Of a stretch of DNA of 64,000 bases, positions 54,437-63,862 are shown piece after piece (within the stretch, counting starts at the first letter, position 1; each line of letters begins with the position of its first letter). Both the position numbers and the translations under genes were made by a program. Location: positions 46,124-110,123 of the forward strand of contig JARGOB010000011.1 in NCBI GenBank assembly GCA_029212925.1, read 5' to 3'. The notes beneath the pieces are model-generated. The model ran no database searches and was not told where the DNA came from. It saw nothing but the letters and a program-made list of their open reading frames with translations. Origin of the DNA: Coxiellaceae bacterium. GTDB lineage: Bacteria; Pseudomonadota; Gammaproteobacteria; Coxiellales; Coxiellaceae.

Positions 54437-56017
54437 ATGAAGTTAGGCGAAACGCTATGTGATTGGTTGGTTAAAACCCCGGATCTTTTGACCGTTAAGG
54501 GTGAGCATGTAAAATTCATTGGTGGCGCCATGGCACAAGAGATCAGCCAAGCGGCTACAGAAAAAAATATTGAGCAAGTCAAAGCTAAGTTGCAACAATT
54601 TAAGCGGTATTTAGAAGCAGCAAAAACAAGCGATGACGCAGATAACATCCAGAAGTTGATTGATCTGTTTGACAAAGATATTGAGCTAGAAACAGATGCA
54701 TTAGCACCAGATGAATTGCAACAATTAAAAGATGCAGGCATTGTAATAGCCCCACCAAGCGACTGTCTTTATTTTGAAATGAGCCTTGAAGAGACTGAAG
54801 CAATGCTAGCGAGCCCAAGTCCAAGGTCGCCATTATTATTTCAATCTTTTTTTGTACGTGAGATTAAAGTGAATGTAAATGCAGTTGAGCATTTAAGGTT
54901 TTGTTTATTAGATGCGGGCTTCGAAGAAAAATCAGACGATACTCATGCAACATTATTTGGCCACGGATACTCAAGCATGAACACACATGAAGTTATGTAT
55001 AATCGCCTATGGGCGTTTATTGAATCAGAAGCGTGTCCTGACAAAGAGTATTGGCAAGCCATAACCGATGACTACAGTAAAAGTGATCAATTCGATTTTC
55101 TAGCTAACAAGCTTAGCACTGTCGACCCAGCGAAAGTTACAGCAGATGTAGATGCAGGTAAAACAGTCAGCATGATTCCAGGGTATGCAGACAAAACATC
55201 GGGGCATGTATATAGCTTAAATATCGTTAAGCTAAATGGCAGAGCCTACGCATTTATAGGGAATCGCGGCGATAGAATACCACGCGAGCATACTGTTGCT
55301 GTATATACCATAACGCGGCCTGACCAACTCAGTAATCCTACTTTTTATAAGACACTTGAAGACAACATTCAAAATCGAGACTTCATGCTAGACATGACGA
55401 GTGAAAGTCATACTACACTAGGATCATTGCTTGGCTTCGAATTGTTTGACGCGCTACCCAGCGACCAATGGTCAGATCAAAAAGTGGGACTGTGTGCTTT
55501 AGCTGCAAGCTACATGCAAGTTCGTACTCGTCTATGGATCAATGACATCAAACAACAATGTGATAACGCATCTGTTCCCATAGTTGAGGGTGAGGGAATA
55601 ACAAAGGGAATGCTGAGACAATCTTTACAGGATACCCGTGACCAATACAAATCATTTCGCTATTTCTGTCGCAATATTTCGGTTCAAGACATCATTAAGG
55701 ACTTAATTCACGCTGAAAAACCATCCATTGATGTAAAATCATGCTACCGCGTATTTACCGATTTTTTTAATAACTTTGTTGCCAAATACAGAGATAAAAC
55801 TGCTCCGGAAGCAGTAATAACGAATGCTTTACAGCCATTACATGATGTTATTGTAGCGGATTCTGATAAATTACAAGCTCGCTCACTGGCGGCTGGGGTA
55901 AAACCTGATGAGTTTGACACACAGCTAGTGGCCATGAAACAGCTATGCCGTTCTGCGATGCCGGCGGTAAAATTTACTGCTGAACTGCCAGAGCGCATAG
56001 TGGGCGTATGGGTATAA
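54437..56017 (+). CDS. Orphan protein with H...C protease-like motifs
   Basis: A 526-residue protein. The N-terminal 110 residues are helical. In the middle TSGHVYSLNIVKLNGRAYAF precedes IGNRGD, with His257, and later DQKVGLCALAASYM has Cys353. I recall this order (H-x-L...NRG...QKVGNC) from ankyrin and effector-type proteins of Legionella and chlamydiae, where QKVGNC is more usual; here N is replaced by L. A papain-like hydrolase is possible but unproven. It is flanked by pilin and kinase-like genes in the effector-rich region. The ATG lies behind an AGGTGA-like site. Confidence 0.75.
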   Translation: MKLGETLCDWLVKTPDLLTVKGEHVKFIGGAMAQEISQAATEKNIEQVKAKLQQFKRYLEAAKTSDDADNIQKLIDLFDKDIELETDALAPDELQQLKDAGIVIAPPSDCLYFEMSLEETEAMLASPSPRSPLLFQSFFVREIKVNVNAVEHLRFCLLDAGFEEKSDDTHATLFGHGYSSMNTHEVMYNRLWAFIESEACPDKEYWQAITDDYSKSDQFDFLANKLSTVDPAKVTADVDAGKTVSMIPGYADKTSGHVYSLNIVKLNGRAYAFIGNRGDRIPREHTVAVYTITRPDQLSNPTFYKTLEDNIQNRDFMLDMTSESHTTLGSLLGFELFDALPSDQWSDQKVGLCALAASYMQVRTRLWINDIKQQCDNASVPIVEGEGITKGMLRQSLQDTRDQYKSFRYFCRNISVQDIIKDLIHAEKPSIDVKSCYRVFTDFFNNFVAKYRDKTAPEAVITNALQPLHDVIVADSDKLQARSLAAGVKPDEFDTQLVAMKQLCRSAMPAVKFTAELPERIVGVWV

Positions 56018-56178
56018 CGCACCAACAAAGCCAACCCTTTACGACGGGTTCCCTCATCAAGTTTATTCGCCTTATCATAAAGCAGGCTAGCATGATGAGC
56101 TAAGCCACTCTGATTGAGGCCTATCTGTAATGGAATTAAAATGAATGTAGAGCAGTCATTAATACAGCTGATTGAATC

Positions 56179-57324
56179 TTATTTTGCTCGACCTGCACCC
56201 TTCCAAGGGAAAATTGGCTTAGGCTCAGATTTTGCCTCTACCTCGCCCCTTGATGCGAACAGGGCTGATCTTGCCAAACCTTGTGGCCGTATCTCAGGCG
56301 ACTTAACACCCCGCGGTAGAACACCACGATGAGCATGGCTAGCCTGTGGAAGCCTTCTGACTGCATCATGTTCAGGAATATCAAAAAAGGATTCCAAGCC
56401 CAACTCAGCAGTAAGAAGCGCATTACACTTTGCTACACAGGACTCAAAAAAATCAGCAAGCTGAACGAAGTCACGAGGGTAGCTTAGTTTACTTGAATCG
56501 GAAAACCACCGCATATGTTCGGCGGAAAGAACCCTTTTAATATATGAATACAATAGACGTAACTGATCATGGTCGGATGAACTCTCTAAAATTCCAAAAT
56601 CAACTAAGAACCACACATTAGAACTGCCCATTATGTTTGCATCTTGAAAATCCCGATATGCATAACCTAACCTATCAAGCCACTTTATATTTTTGGTGAG
56701 GCAAAATAGCATTGAAAAAGTATCACGACTATTTATTACACCACCAGCCCTACTCGGGCGCACATCACGAACAAACCGTGCAAATGTGGTGCCTGGGATT
56801 TCTGGCAAAGTAAATCTGAGCCTTAGACTTTTTTCAAAAACAATCGAAAGCTGATATTCCCCGGGGAATGATTCTCCATGAATAATCAAAAATATTATAA
56901 ATTCTTGTATAGCTGCCTTAACCTCCATTACATGCCTAACATGCGTGTATTCTTTCTCAACACACCCCCCAATTTTTCGAATATTTCCATATCCACCTGA
57001 GGCAAGTATTGCCCCCCTCTCAGAAGAAGCATTTCTTTTAACCTCTCCTAGCCTTATAGTAAGCATTCTACTACCGGCACTTACACTATTATTTAACACC
57101 CACCTTGGAGAAAACTCACCCCTAGCGCTATGAAAGCTTGGCGGTAAACTACGAGAGCGTATTTTTTTGACAGGATAAGATGACATATGATGACTAAAAT
57201 CTTCGCCAGATTGTATACTATATACTTGCAAAAAATCATCAAATATTTTATCTATATTAGCTTTTAATGAGTCTTTATCACTGCCAGCCACAACACCTCT
57301 ACTAGTAACTTTTTGTCTTCGCAT
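56179..57324 (-). CDS. Eukaryotic-like protein kinase candidate
   Basis: A 381-residue protein. The kinase landmarks are in order: a Gly-rich loop SGGYGNIRKI (109-118), a Lys in CVEKEY (K124), a Glu in a helix (HVMEVKAAIQE), a catalytic loop YRDFQDANIM (Asp225, Asn230) in which Tyr replaces the usual His, and VDFG (242-244). The lysine-to-DFG core is compact. The N-terminus (1-100) is unrelated and polar; the last 45 residues (RGVLPRGVKSPEIRPQGLAR) are basic and may be disordered. This fits a secreted Ser/Thr kinase or a small-molecule kinase of the same fold. Confidence 0.75.
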   Translation of the reverse strand: MRRQKVTSRGVVAGSDKDSLKANIDKIFDDFLQVYSIQSGEDFSHHMSSYPVKKIRSRSLPPSFHSARGEFSPRWVLNNSVSAGSRMLTIRLGEVKRNASSERGAILASGGYGNIRKIGGCVEKEYTHVRHVMEVKAAIQEFIIFLIIHGESFPGEYQLSIVFEKSLRLRFTLPEIPGTTFARFVRDVRPSRAGGVINSRDTFSMLFCLTKNIKWLDRLGYAYRDFQDANIMGSSNVWFLVDFGILESSSDHDQLRLLYSYIKRVLSAEHMRWFSDSSKLSYPRDFVQLADFFESCVAKCNALLTAELGLESFFDIPEHDAVRRLPQASHAHRGVLPRGVKSPEIRPQGLARSALFASRGEVEAKSEPKPIFPWKGAGRAK

Positions 57325-57525
57325 CTGTACTTGCCTTTACATATTTCAAATTATCTGGCTTTAAAACCAGATATATGAGAACAGTGTAAACCCTTCACCA
57401 TGGTATAGAGTCAAATGATCGTTTGTTTGAAATGTCTTACTGAAGGTGTTGAGCTACGCTCATTGAAACATTGACCACAGCATCAACATGGTTATTGAGT
57501 AAACCGTGTTTTGTCACTGCCATTC

Positions 57526-58689
57526 TCACGCATAATCGGGTAATGAAATGGCATTCGCCGCTACTTTGATTTTTTCCATAATCACACTTGAACGCTGTTC
57601 TAATATTTCTTTCGAAACTCCGTCTTCTGGAAGGAAACACTCCCCCATCCAAACTGCTAAGTCTTGAACGGCATTAACAAACGGGTGCATCAGTTCATTG
57701 TAACGCTTAAAAGCGCTGGAATAATCACCCTCTGCCAATTTTAATTCTCCTGCTAGGATGTAAGCTCCGACAAGAGCCAAATTAATACCCATGCCTGAAA
57801 ATGGTGAGGCACAATAGGCAGCATCGCCAAGCAATGTAACGCGACCTTTAGTCCATGAGTTCATTTTTATCTGCGCCATGATATCAAAGTAAAAATCATC
57901 ACTGTAATTCATAAGTTCAATTATTTTATTTGACTCCCACCCCAAATCATAACCCCAGTCTTTAAGGTATTTTTTTTGTTCTCTTTCATCCGTTATATCA
58001 GTTAATACTTTATTGGATCGAATTCCAAAACTTACAAATGCTGTGCCAGGATCTTTATCACTATCTACGCTAATTATTTTTTGATCTTTTGTGAATGTGA
58101 CTTTGGTTCTATTGAGATTTAAATAATTGGGTATACTAAAAATGCTAAAGTAGTAACCTAGATTAAAAAACTCATAATCTTGGTCTGAAAAAGTCAGCTT
58201 TCTCGTCGACGAGTGCAACCCATCAGCCGCTATCACCAGATCGTATTGTTCTTTACGGCCATCCTTAAATGTTACTTCGACAAACTGCTCCTTTTGCGTA
58301 AGGTTTATTATTTCTTTATCGAAATGGCAAGGTACATCAGGGATAGTTTGTAATAAAATATGAACCAAGTCACCGCGAAGCAGCTCAACATCATCACCAT
58401 CACTAAAATGGACTTTTTCCTCATATTCTTCTGAAAGCGTTTGACCATCAGCATCGACATAGCGTGTTGACAATAGCGACGTGCATTTTGCACGTATACA
58501 CTCATAGATTCCCATTTTTTTGACAATATCTAATGCACACCCGCGAATATCTATGTCGTATCCCCCAGCTCTTAATTGCTCACTTCTTTCAATTAATGTG
58601 GGATTGAAACCATATTCTTTTAGCCAATAGCAAACTGTTGGGCCAGCAATGCCAGCACCTATAACGAGTATTTTGTGATAGTGACTCAT
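57526..58689 (-). CDS. FAD-dependent monooxygenase
   Basis: A 387-residue flavoprotein hydroxylase of the PHBH fold. The N-terminal dinucleotide site is ILVIGAGIAGPTVCYWLKEY (7-26) with acidic residue in LIERSE; the second FAD motif is VTLLGDAAYCASPFSGMGIN near 283. The short middle and closing helices resemble TetX/aklavinone-type hydroxylases acting on small aromatic or antibiotic-like molecules. No partner biosynthesis genes are near, so detoxification is as likely as biosynthesis. Confidence 0.9.
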   Translation of the reverse strand: MSHYHKILVIGAGIAGPTVCYWLKEYGFNPTLIERSEQLRAGGYDIDIRGCALDIVKKMGIYECIRAKCTSLLSTRYVDADGQTLSEEYEEKVHFSDGDDVELLRGDLVHILLQTIPDVPCHFDKEIINLTQKEQFVEVTFKDGRKEQYDLVIAADGLHSSTRKLTFSDQDYEFFNLGYYFSIFSIPNYLNLNRTKVTFTKDQKIISVDSDKDPGTAFVSFGIRSNKVLTDITDEREQKKYLKDWGYDLGWESNKIIELMNYSDDFYFDIMAQIKMNSWTKGRVTLLGDAAYCASPFSGMGINLALVGAYILAGELKLAEGDYSSAFKRYNELMHPFVNAVQDLAVWMGECFLPEDGVSKEILEQRSSVIMEKIKVAANAISLPDYA

Positions 58690-58924
58690 ACTTGACCTTT
58701 ACTGATAGTTACAGCAGTGAACTGAATATACTCAGTGTATCAGTACGCTGCCAGCTAAAACAGCTTAACTTTTAACCACTTCATGCTGGACAGGTAGCGA
58801 TGGGGCAAGGCACCACACATACCCGCAAATAACACAGGCTAACGTCATACTTTACTTTGAACTAAAACTATATATAATAAAAAATAATATATATAAAATA
58901 TTAATAAACTACGGTAATGTATGA

Positions 58925-61834
58925 ATGACAAAGAAGCATAAAAAAAAGACTCGTGGGTCAAAAAAACAAACGAAACCATTGACTTGGAAGAGGCTCAATA
59001 AGCAACTTAATAACCTGTTTAGCAAGCTCGACCAATCAGTGAGCTTTACTTACAGCAATTACACGGATGTTGCATTCAAAAAGTTCTCGCTCTATTCCAC
59101 ACAACCACAATCCATTGACTCAGGAATTGGTTTCTATCAACGGCAATTTTCTACCAGATACATCCCACAGCTAGAGGAAATCATTAAAAAACTATTACAA
59201 ATCGCTAAACTACTTTCTAAGGGCGAACAAAAAAACATCGACAACGTAGAATTTTACAGTGATATGCAATACTTTGTTGATCAAGCCAACAAAGTGCTTA
59301 TTTTTGTCGCTAGGATTAGCGCACTATTAGAACATGCTGACGAACACATTAACCTCAGCCCACTACGTGCGGCAGTCTCTGATGCCATTCGCCTACGCAC
59401 AAATGAATCCCCTAACCCCTGGGAGCACTATGTCAGCATCGTGCGTGACATGCAAACCAACCATGACGGGAATGCCAGCCTCGTATCGCAAAGCAAAGCT
59501 GCAAATAGTTATATCAAAGGGTTTTATCATTGCATGATGGAGAATTATTTTACTATGCTATGCACGCCTGCAGAGCTACAAACCACTGAGGTTTGTGAGC
59601 ACTACCACACTGATTTGCTATGGTACATGAGCTCTCATCAGTATCTGGTTGAGAATATCACTAAAGACAAAAGACTTACAAATGATGACCGCGAAAATGC
59701 CATTGATTATATTTATCATAAGTATTTTCAATTTAGCAATGAAACGAAACAAAGCGAAATCACTTCAAATTTACGTTATTACATTGGAAGTTTTGCTGGC
59801 TGCACCGATTTTGAAAAACTTTTACCAAAAAATAAATCGCAGAAATTTCCTGATGGTATATATGCCACGCTATTATTCATTTATGCCGCACCCGCGGCAG
59901 ACGGCTTCAATCCAATTGAATTTTTTTACTCTTGCTTACCTGAGCAATATAAAACCAACCCTAGATTGATAGCTTTCTTTAATCACATACAACGTATTGC
60001 GACTCAGCAAAACAGGTATGCAAGTCAACTCAGTACGCATGAGTCCGCATACACTGGTGCTATGGATGCATTTCAGCAGCAACAATTAATTAAGCAGACA
60101 AAAGCAGAGCGCATCACATCACACTTAGCTAAGTTATCCCACCCTGTTGTTTTGCTTGACGATGAGGAGAGTGACGGCGAAGAGGTTAAACAACAAGATA
60201 AGCCTATTGTCACTGCCGCAATCAAACAAAGTGCATTATTTCCATTGATTGATTTTACCTTTGAACGATATTGCTGCCAACTGCACCTGGATTTAATGTC
60301 ATTTGCAACAAACATCAGAGAGCAGGTCGTTAATGGACTAAAACAACGCCCACTCAACTTTAGTGGTGTTACATACAGCATGGAAGATATGCTCAGCGTG
60401 ATTGGTGTCATCGATGATATCGATAGTAATCATCGCGCACAAAAATTGATGTTCACTGTGGGTATGTATCTTCAGGTAGTAAACGGTCATCTGCCTTATC
60501 TGTCGCGTTTAGAGTCTCAGCTGCCCGTCATTACCAGCCATACCTCAAAAGCGATAGACATGATTTTGACTTTCGAAAAAACCGACATTACTGACTTACA
60601 CCCAGACTATAAAGGCATGCTATCAATATTAATCGATGAAGTTAAGCAATGTCATCAACGCTTGGTACGAGCTGAGGAAAAAAATTATCAACGTACGCAA
60701 CGCATTCTCGAGCGTGCTGCCGCTCGACGACAACGCATTTTTGAAGAAACCCATGAGCGGCCAGAACGGAAACCCCGATCAGAATGGCACAGCGCAACAC
60801 GCACTAATAGTTGTGCTCGCACGTCCGGTTTAATCGATGATGACCGCGCCAGTCTTGCATTCATTGAAATGGAGCAACCAGCTGCCGGTAATGGCGATCC
60901 ACATTTATTTCCATTAGTGCGTAGAGAGATCAAAGTAAAATACGGTGTATTCAAAAAGGTTGAAGAAGCCAAGAAAAAACTACGATTAAAGTCGCCAAAA
61001 ACCAAAACAACATTGAGTAATTCACCTGACGACTGGTTTTTAGATCAAGCAGCATCCACCTGTACTGTGGACGATGGTATTGTATTTGATAACTCAACAT
61101 TCAAATTAATTATGCAATCACTTCATGCAATCAACCCTGAACTATCACGCCGTATACGATTACAAGGCGGGCAACTACGTGACTACTTATTGAGCGGAAG
61201 TTCAACAGGTGACTGGGATTTCAGATTCTTTGGTGATATTACCTTTTTACAACATCATCTGGGTGGTAGTACTATTACTATTATCCCAACCAATGAAGGT
61301 CCATTACTGCAAACCAAAGTAGCATTGCCGCTACTAAATGGTTCTACGGTGACTATTGATGTAACTACCCAAGTGTGTAATGACGAAGATCTTCATTTTC
61401 GCTTACATCAGCCCAGCAACGCTGACTTTGAAGCCAATGGACTATATACCTATCAAAATAAAGAGGGCAATTACATCATCATGAATCACGAAGGCAGCTG
61501 TGATCCCGCCTCTGTTATTGCATCCGCACAAGCACCTTTAGATGTGATATCAACACTACCGATAAGTCGTGATCCCTTACTGATCTTGCGCACACTAAAA
61601 ATGCAGGGGCAATTCAGTTATGATATTACAGCAACATTGGCTGACCAGTTAAACGAACTTCAAGACACATTTGACTTATCAATATACCCGCAGAACATTC
61701 AAGATCGTTTTAGAGCTTACTTGTGTAAATACTATGATTTGATAAGTAGTGCCGGCATATTAACATCACTGCCAACTTTGCAAAAAAGCCTTGATGATAT
61801 AAATGACTCTGTCACGTTGCGTACTCAGATGTGA
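58925..61834 (+). CDS. Large orphan with C-terminal CCA-adding/poly(A)-polymerase-like domain, paralogue B
   Basis: A 969-residue protein related to the gene at 50002. The N-terminus is again basic (TKKHKKKTRGSKKQTK). The shared block near 445-620 includes YCCQLHLDLMSF and GMYLQVVNGHLPYL. The C-terminal nucleotidyltransferase head shows QGGQLRDYLL (747-756), DWD (763-765), Asp812 in TIDVT, QPSNADFEANGLY and RDPLLILRTLKMQG near 882. Again the RRDFT double Arg is absent. The ribosome site is weak. The pair flanks pilin, protease-like and kinase-like genes. Both keep the three catalytic Asp residues, so activity is plausible. Confidence 0.83.
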   Translation: MTKKHKKKTRGSKKQTKPLTWKRLNKQLNNLFSKLDQSVSFTYSNYTDVAFKKFSLYSTQPQSIDSGIGFYQRQFSTRYIPQLEEIIKKLLQIAKLLSKGEQKNIDNVEFYSDMQYFVDQANKVLIFVARISALLEHADEHINLSPLRAAVSDAIRLRTNESPNPWEHYVSIVRDMQTNHDGNASLVSQSKAANSYIKGFYHCMMENYFTMLCTPAELQTTEVCEHYHTDLLWYMSSHQYLVENITKDKRLTNDDRENAIDYIYHKYFQFSNETKQSEITSNLRYYIGSFAGCTDFEKLLPKNKSQKFPDGIYATLLFIYAAPAADGFNPIEFFYSCLPEQYKTNPRLIAFFNHIQRIATQQNRYASQLSTHESAYTGAMDAFQQQQLIKQTKAERITSHLAKLSHPVVLLDDEESDGEEVKQQDKPIVTAAIKQSALFPLIDFTFERYCCQLHLDLMSFATNIREQVVNGLKQRPLNFSGVTYSMEDMLSVIGVIDDIDSNHRAQKLMFTVGMYLQVVNGHLPYLSRLESQLPVITSHTSKAIDMILTFEKTDITDLHPDYKGMLSILIDEVKQCHQRLVRAEEKNYQRTQRILERAAARRQRIFEETHERPERKPRSEWHSATRTNSCARTSGLIDDDRASLAFIEMEQPAAGNGDPHLFPLVRREIKVKYGVFKKVEEAKKKLRLKSPKTKTTLSNSPDDWFLDQAASTCTVDDGIVFDNSTFKLIMQSLHAINPELSRRIRLQGGQLRDYLLSGSSTGDWDFRFFGDITFLQHHLGGSTITIIPTNEGPLLQTKVALPLLNGSTVTIDVTTQVCNDEDLHFRLHQPSNADFEANGLYTYQNKEGNYIIMNHEGSCDPASVIASAQAPLDVISTLPISRDPLLILRTLKMQGQFSYDITATLADQLNELQDTFDLSIYPQNIQDRFRAYLCKYYDLISSAGILTSLPTLQKSLDDINDSVTLRTQM

Positions 61835-61855
61835 TACCAAGTCTTGACCCCCTAA

Positions 61856-63862
61856 CTAAATGCCAGGCAGGTGCTCAATCACGATAGCCTGGCATTCCTC
61901 ACGCTCAACCATCTGCCTAATAATCGGCAATACACGTCGACGCTGCTTGTGATTATGCTGCAAGAAAGAAACCAGCTCCAGCATACTACCTATGCTATGC
62001 CGCGGGTGCGTTGTGGTTAATGCGTATAGCAACGGTGCCGTCAACCGCGGCATAAATCGATTACAATGCAACATGAGGTATCGCCGCCGAAACACATCAA
62101 ACGCCATTTGATCCGTATCATCTTGCAAAATCAACTCACGCAGCGCACGAATTACTGGTTCGCCAAATCGCTTTTTAGCAACACGCAATGGTGAATCATA
62201 GTGACGCTGCCAAGAACCCATTTCAAACCCAACACGAGAACCCAAAGGGGTACACGTCCATTTCATTGTTTTACGGCTAGTTAAGCAAGTGCAAAACGCT
62301 TGACGCAACTGTCGGCTTTCAAGAGTATCACCATGACGATATATTCGAATTAGCCCACTCAGTACACGCTCATCTTTAGCAAGCAAGTCGATGTAATACC
62401 AATGCGTCTGCTGGATTTCTGCGAGCACCTGTTGCAAACTCACCTTAAGTGCATCATCCGGCGTATCATGATACGCCGCTAAATCAATCAAAGCAGATGC
62501 CATCTTGAAGCTCTGCAAAACGGCACTGAGCGCATAATAATCAGAACCCCTTTCGCGCATCAACAACGCTGCAGCAATACCACGCTTAATATGATGTTCA
62601 CCATCCTGCACTTTCGCCAACTCAACCACATAGCAAAATGCATTTTTTGCTTTTGAACACAGGCCTTGAAACGCAGGCCTACCATAAGAACCCGTCACCA
62701 CCAGCGCTTCAGCCAAACGCTGCCTATTCTCCGTTGTATGCGTCATTGCTTGTAACACGCTAAGCGCTGTTTCAGGTAGATATTTCAGCATTACAGAAAG
62801 TGCCCCGCCATGAATTCGCTTATAGTGCTGACCCTCCATTAATACCGGCTTTTTTATCTTCACATCAGGCTTTGTGCACGACATCACCGCCATACTGACC
62901 GTCGACCCCATGAATGGTCGCGCAATAATCTCTCGAGCAAGCGCCATTGCATCATTAAAACGATGCCACCGACCATCATCATAGTTGGAATCATAAAACA
63001 ACCAGGGCTTCTCGCTGCTTGCTCTTAAATCATAAGCTAGCGTACAAGCGTGCCTATTGGATACTATGGCTACTATCTCAGTTGCAGCCAGCGCCATATT
63101 GTCCCGTAAAAATTGTGCCAATTCTTCTTCAGAAAAATATTGAATATAACGGTCAGACGATTTAATCATAAACAATTGTGATTGGTGGGAATAGTCAAAC
63201 AGCCCCGATGACGTTTGCATTACTATACAACCGAAACGGGAGTTACCAGCCAATATACCCGGTAGTCGCAAACTGCTACCAAGTGCAAATACTAAATAAT
63301 GTATTGCGCGTTCAAATAATTGTTGCAATGTGAACACTTTCTCCGGCCGGCAATCCAACCAGATGGCATCGGTTAATTGTTCTGGATGGTCCTTATCCCA
63401 TGCATTAAGTTTTGATAAGACCTCTAACCACCAATCATCACACTTTATAGTGCGCATCGTACTCAATACCCAAGCAAACGCAAAACATAAGCCAAAGCGG
63501 CGCCGCGTCCTGTCTTGATTAAATATTTCAAAGTTAACCGTAGGTGTTACGCGCTCAATGACTGACTTAAGTTGACTCGTCGTAATAGCTACTGGCTCTG
63601 CTTTCACCTCTTCATCGGATGGCAACATAAAAGGCGCCGCAACAAAATACTGATAACAAGCCTCAACCAGCTCCTCAACATTCTGATCAGCAAATGGAAT
63701 CGCCGCCTTTAGTGCATCAACATCCACAGCGTGCTGATCAGCTACCGCCTGCAACGCATTGCAATAAAACGTCCAACGCAGATATTGCTGCATACGCTCA
63801 ATGGTGACACCTTGGTGTTGCACGGTTCCCCCCGCGGGGTAAATCACATCTATTCGTGGCAT
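61856..63862 (-). CDS. YopT/C58-like cysteine protease candidate with long helical C-terminus
   Basis: A 668-residue protein. Residues 120-295 contain RFGLCFAFAWVLST (Cys126), NRHACTLAYDL (His271) and WLFYDSNYDDGRW (Asp291). This is the Cys, His, Asp-N order of the C58 effectors (YopT, AvrPphB), where the pattern is G-C-x-x-x-x-x-W, H-A and FDPN-G. The C-terminal 350 residues are helical and repeat-like, probably a targeting or scaffold region. It lies tail-to-tail with the nucleotidyltransferase-like paralogue B. No ribosome site stands out before the ATG at 63862. Substrate unknown; host lipid-modified GTPases are the known YopT target. Confidence 0.8.
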   Translation of the reverse strand: MPRIDVIYPAGGTVQHQGVTIERMQQYLRWTFYCNALQAVADQHAVDVDALKAAIPFADQNVEELVEACYQYFVAAPFMLPSDEEVKAEPVAITTSQLKSVIERVTPTVNFEIFNQDRTRRRFGLCFAFAWVLSTMRTIKCDDWWLEVLSKLNAWDKDHPEQLTDAIWLDCRPEKVFTLQQLFERAIHYLVFALGSSLRLPGILAGNSRFGCIVMQTSSGLFDYSHQSQLFMIKSSDRYIQYFSEEELAQFLRDNMALAATEIVAIVSNRHACTLAYDLRASSEKPWLFYDSNYDDGRWHRFNDAMALAREIIARPFMGSTVSMAVMSCTKPDVKIKKPVLMEGQHYKRIHGGALSVMLKYLPETALSVLQAMTHTTENRQRLAEALVVTGSYGRPAFQGLCSKAKNAFCYVVELAKVQDGEHHIKRGIAAALLMRERGSDYYALSAVLQSFKMASALIDLAAYHDTPDDALKVSLQQVLAEIQQTHWYYIDLLAKDERVLSGLIRIYRHGDTLESRQLRQAFCTCLTSRKTMKWTCTPLGSRVGFEMGSWQRHYDSPLRVAKKRFGEPVIRALRELILQDDTDQMAFDVFRRRYLMLHCNRFMPRLTAPLLYALTTTHPRHSIGSMLELVSFLQHNHKQRRRVLPIIRQMVEREECQAIVIEHLPGI

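Noticed and set aside
56114..56332. 72-residue open frame on the plus strand over the end of the kinase-like gene
   Set aside because: It overlaps the coding 3' end of a better supported gene and matches no family.
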